Assembly (NCBI GenBank): GCA_035236585.1
Contig: CP141135.1
Location: 72,517,057-72,581,056, forward strand
Length of the DNA: 64,000 nucleotides
Origin: Warburgia ugandensis
Taxonomy: Eukaryota; Streptophyta; Magnoliopsida; Canellales; Canellaceae
Direction: 5' to 3'
Positions 63,470 to 64,000 of this stretch are shown in pieces. The notes under the pieces were generated by a model. That model did not search any database and was not told the DNA's origin. It worked only from the letters and a program-made list of their open reading frames with translations. The translations under genes were made by a program, and so were the position numbers. Positions within the stretch are counted from its first letter, which is position 1. The number at the start of each line of letters is the position of its first letter.

Positions 63470-63653
63470 GATTAATGAAGCTTGAGGATTCTTCAACTAG
63501 GAGCAAAAGACACTCAGCAGATCTTCTCAGTACGTCGATCTGGACTTTTCTCCTGAAGGGCTTCTATCCAAGAAACGTAGTCAGATATGGTCGGGATGCA
63601 GTAGCATTTTGGTAATAGGTCCCTTTAATCAGGTCCTTCAGCAACATGGACAG
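63470..63653 (+). other. Probable second untranslated exon of the right-edge gene
   Basis: An acceptor (TCTTTGATAG, ending 63469) opens a segment less T-rich than its flanks. Donor candidates are at 63612 (TTTTG/GTAATAG) and 63654 (GGACAG/GTCAGA). One frame reads SSQYVDLDFSPEGLLSKKRS without an ATG; another carries MKLEDSSTRSKRHSAD to a stop. Neither is recognised, so it may be leader. Confidence 0.35.
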
Positions 63654-63844
63654 GTCAGACACTTCGGGGTTTGTTAGTGGTGGAGGTCTGAAATTAAAGT
63701 TTCTATTATATTTTCATTCATCTTACTGTACGGATCCGCTCTATTGCGAGTCGTGAGATTCTGGTAGAAGAGCCACATTCCTGAATTTATTCCCTTCCAA
63801 ATCCTATTGCAACTGGTGGTCTCTGCCTTCTCAAAGAATAAAGT

Positions 63845-64000
63845 ATGGATCTCAACATGTCAGGTTTCTTGGTCCCCAAAAATGGTCAATTCAACTGTTC
63901 ATATGCAGAAGTTGGACATGTCCCAAATTGTGGAAGAAGTGACAACCTGGGTGATATGGCATTGCGCCTGGATGTCCTTGGCTGTGGGATGAGTGACACT
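63845..64000 (+). CDS. N-terminal part of an unrecognised protein, runs off the window
   Basis: Fifty-two codons open from ATG at 63845 to the window end: MDLNMSGFLVPKNGQFNCSY and onward, with AEVGHVPNCGRSDN, ending GCGMSDT. An in-frame TAA lies two codons before the ATG, so this is the most upstream start in this exon. It fits a gene whose promoter is near 60.45 kb. The composition is less AT-biased than the flanking sequence. I do not recognise the family. Confidence 0.5.
   Translation, partial: MDLNMSGFLVPKNGQFNCSYAEVGHVPNCGRSDNLGDMALRLDVLGCGMSDT

Overview
This is eukaryotic nuclear DNA from a flowering plant. Genes are split by many GT-AG introns, non-coding DNA is AT-rich, and introns and spacers are full of plant retroelements: Au-type tRNA-derived SINEs, RTE-clade LINEs with (GAT)n tails, and large LTR remnants. 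Long repeat-filled introns would fit a magnoliid or another tree-like lineage with a bulky genome, but the species cannot be fixed from the sequence. No operons, CRISPR arrays or rRNA genes are present, and no intact tRNA gene was recognised.

Layout: (1) About 1-20.5 kb, minus strand: a gene for a large AAA-type ATPase of the plant At1g50140/At3g19740 type. Twenty-two coding exons (962 codons, in frame throughout) were placed by hand. The short last exon was not found and probably lies left of the window. A LINE 3' end occupies the left edge. (2) About 20.5-26.2 kb: intergenic, with SINEs, a 600-bp inverted repeat, a dispersed repeat and a 205-bp tandem duplication. (3) About 26.4-35.2 kb, plus strand: a complete gene for a PDCD2/PDCD2-like protein (377 aa, 7 coding exons). 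Its 5.9-kb leader intron contains a full-length RTE LINE flanked by a perfect 19-bp target-site duplication. (4) About 35.2-60.2 kb: a gene-poor block of repeats. It holds a 3.0-kb LTR-like element, a 0.7-kb tandem duplication, an RNase H relic, a 200-bp satellite built from SINE sequence, and a SINE split by a 4.9-kb LTR-like insertion. (5) About 60.2-64 kb, plus strand: promoter, untranslated exons and the first 52 codons of an unrecognised gene that runs off the right edge.

The two complete loci are divergently transcribed about 6 kb apart. Nothing suggests that they work together: one is an AAA ATPase, the other a presumed ribosomal-protein (uS5) chaperone of the Tsr4/Zfrp8 family. No previously undescribed multi-gene system is visible. 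The most unusual signals are structural: foldback monomers in the LINE 5' region, a covarying hairpin shared by two LTR-like elements, a SINE-derived satellite with an exact 200-bp period, and a long inverted repeat.
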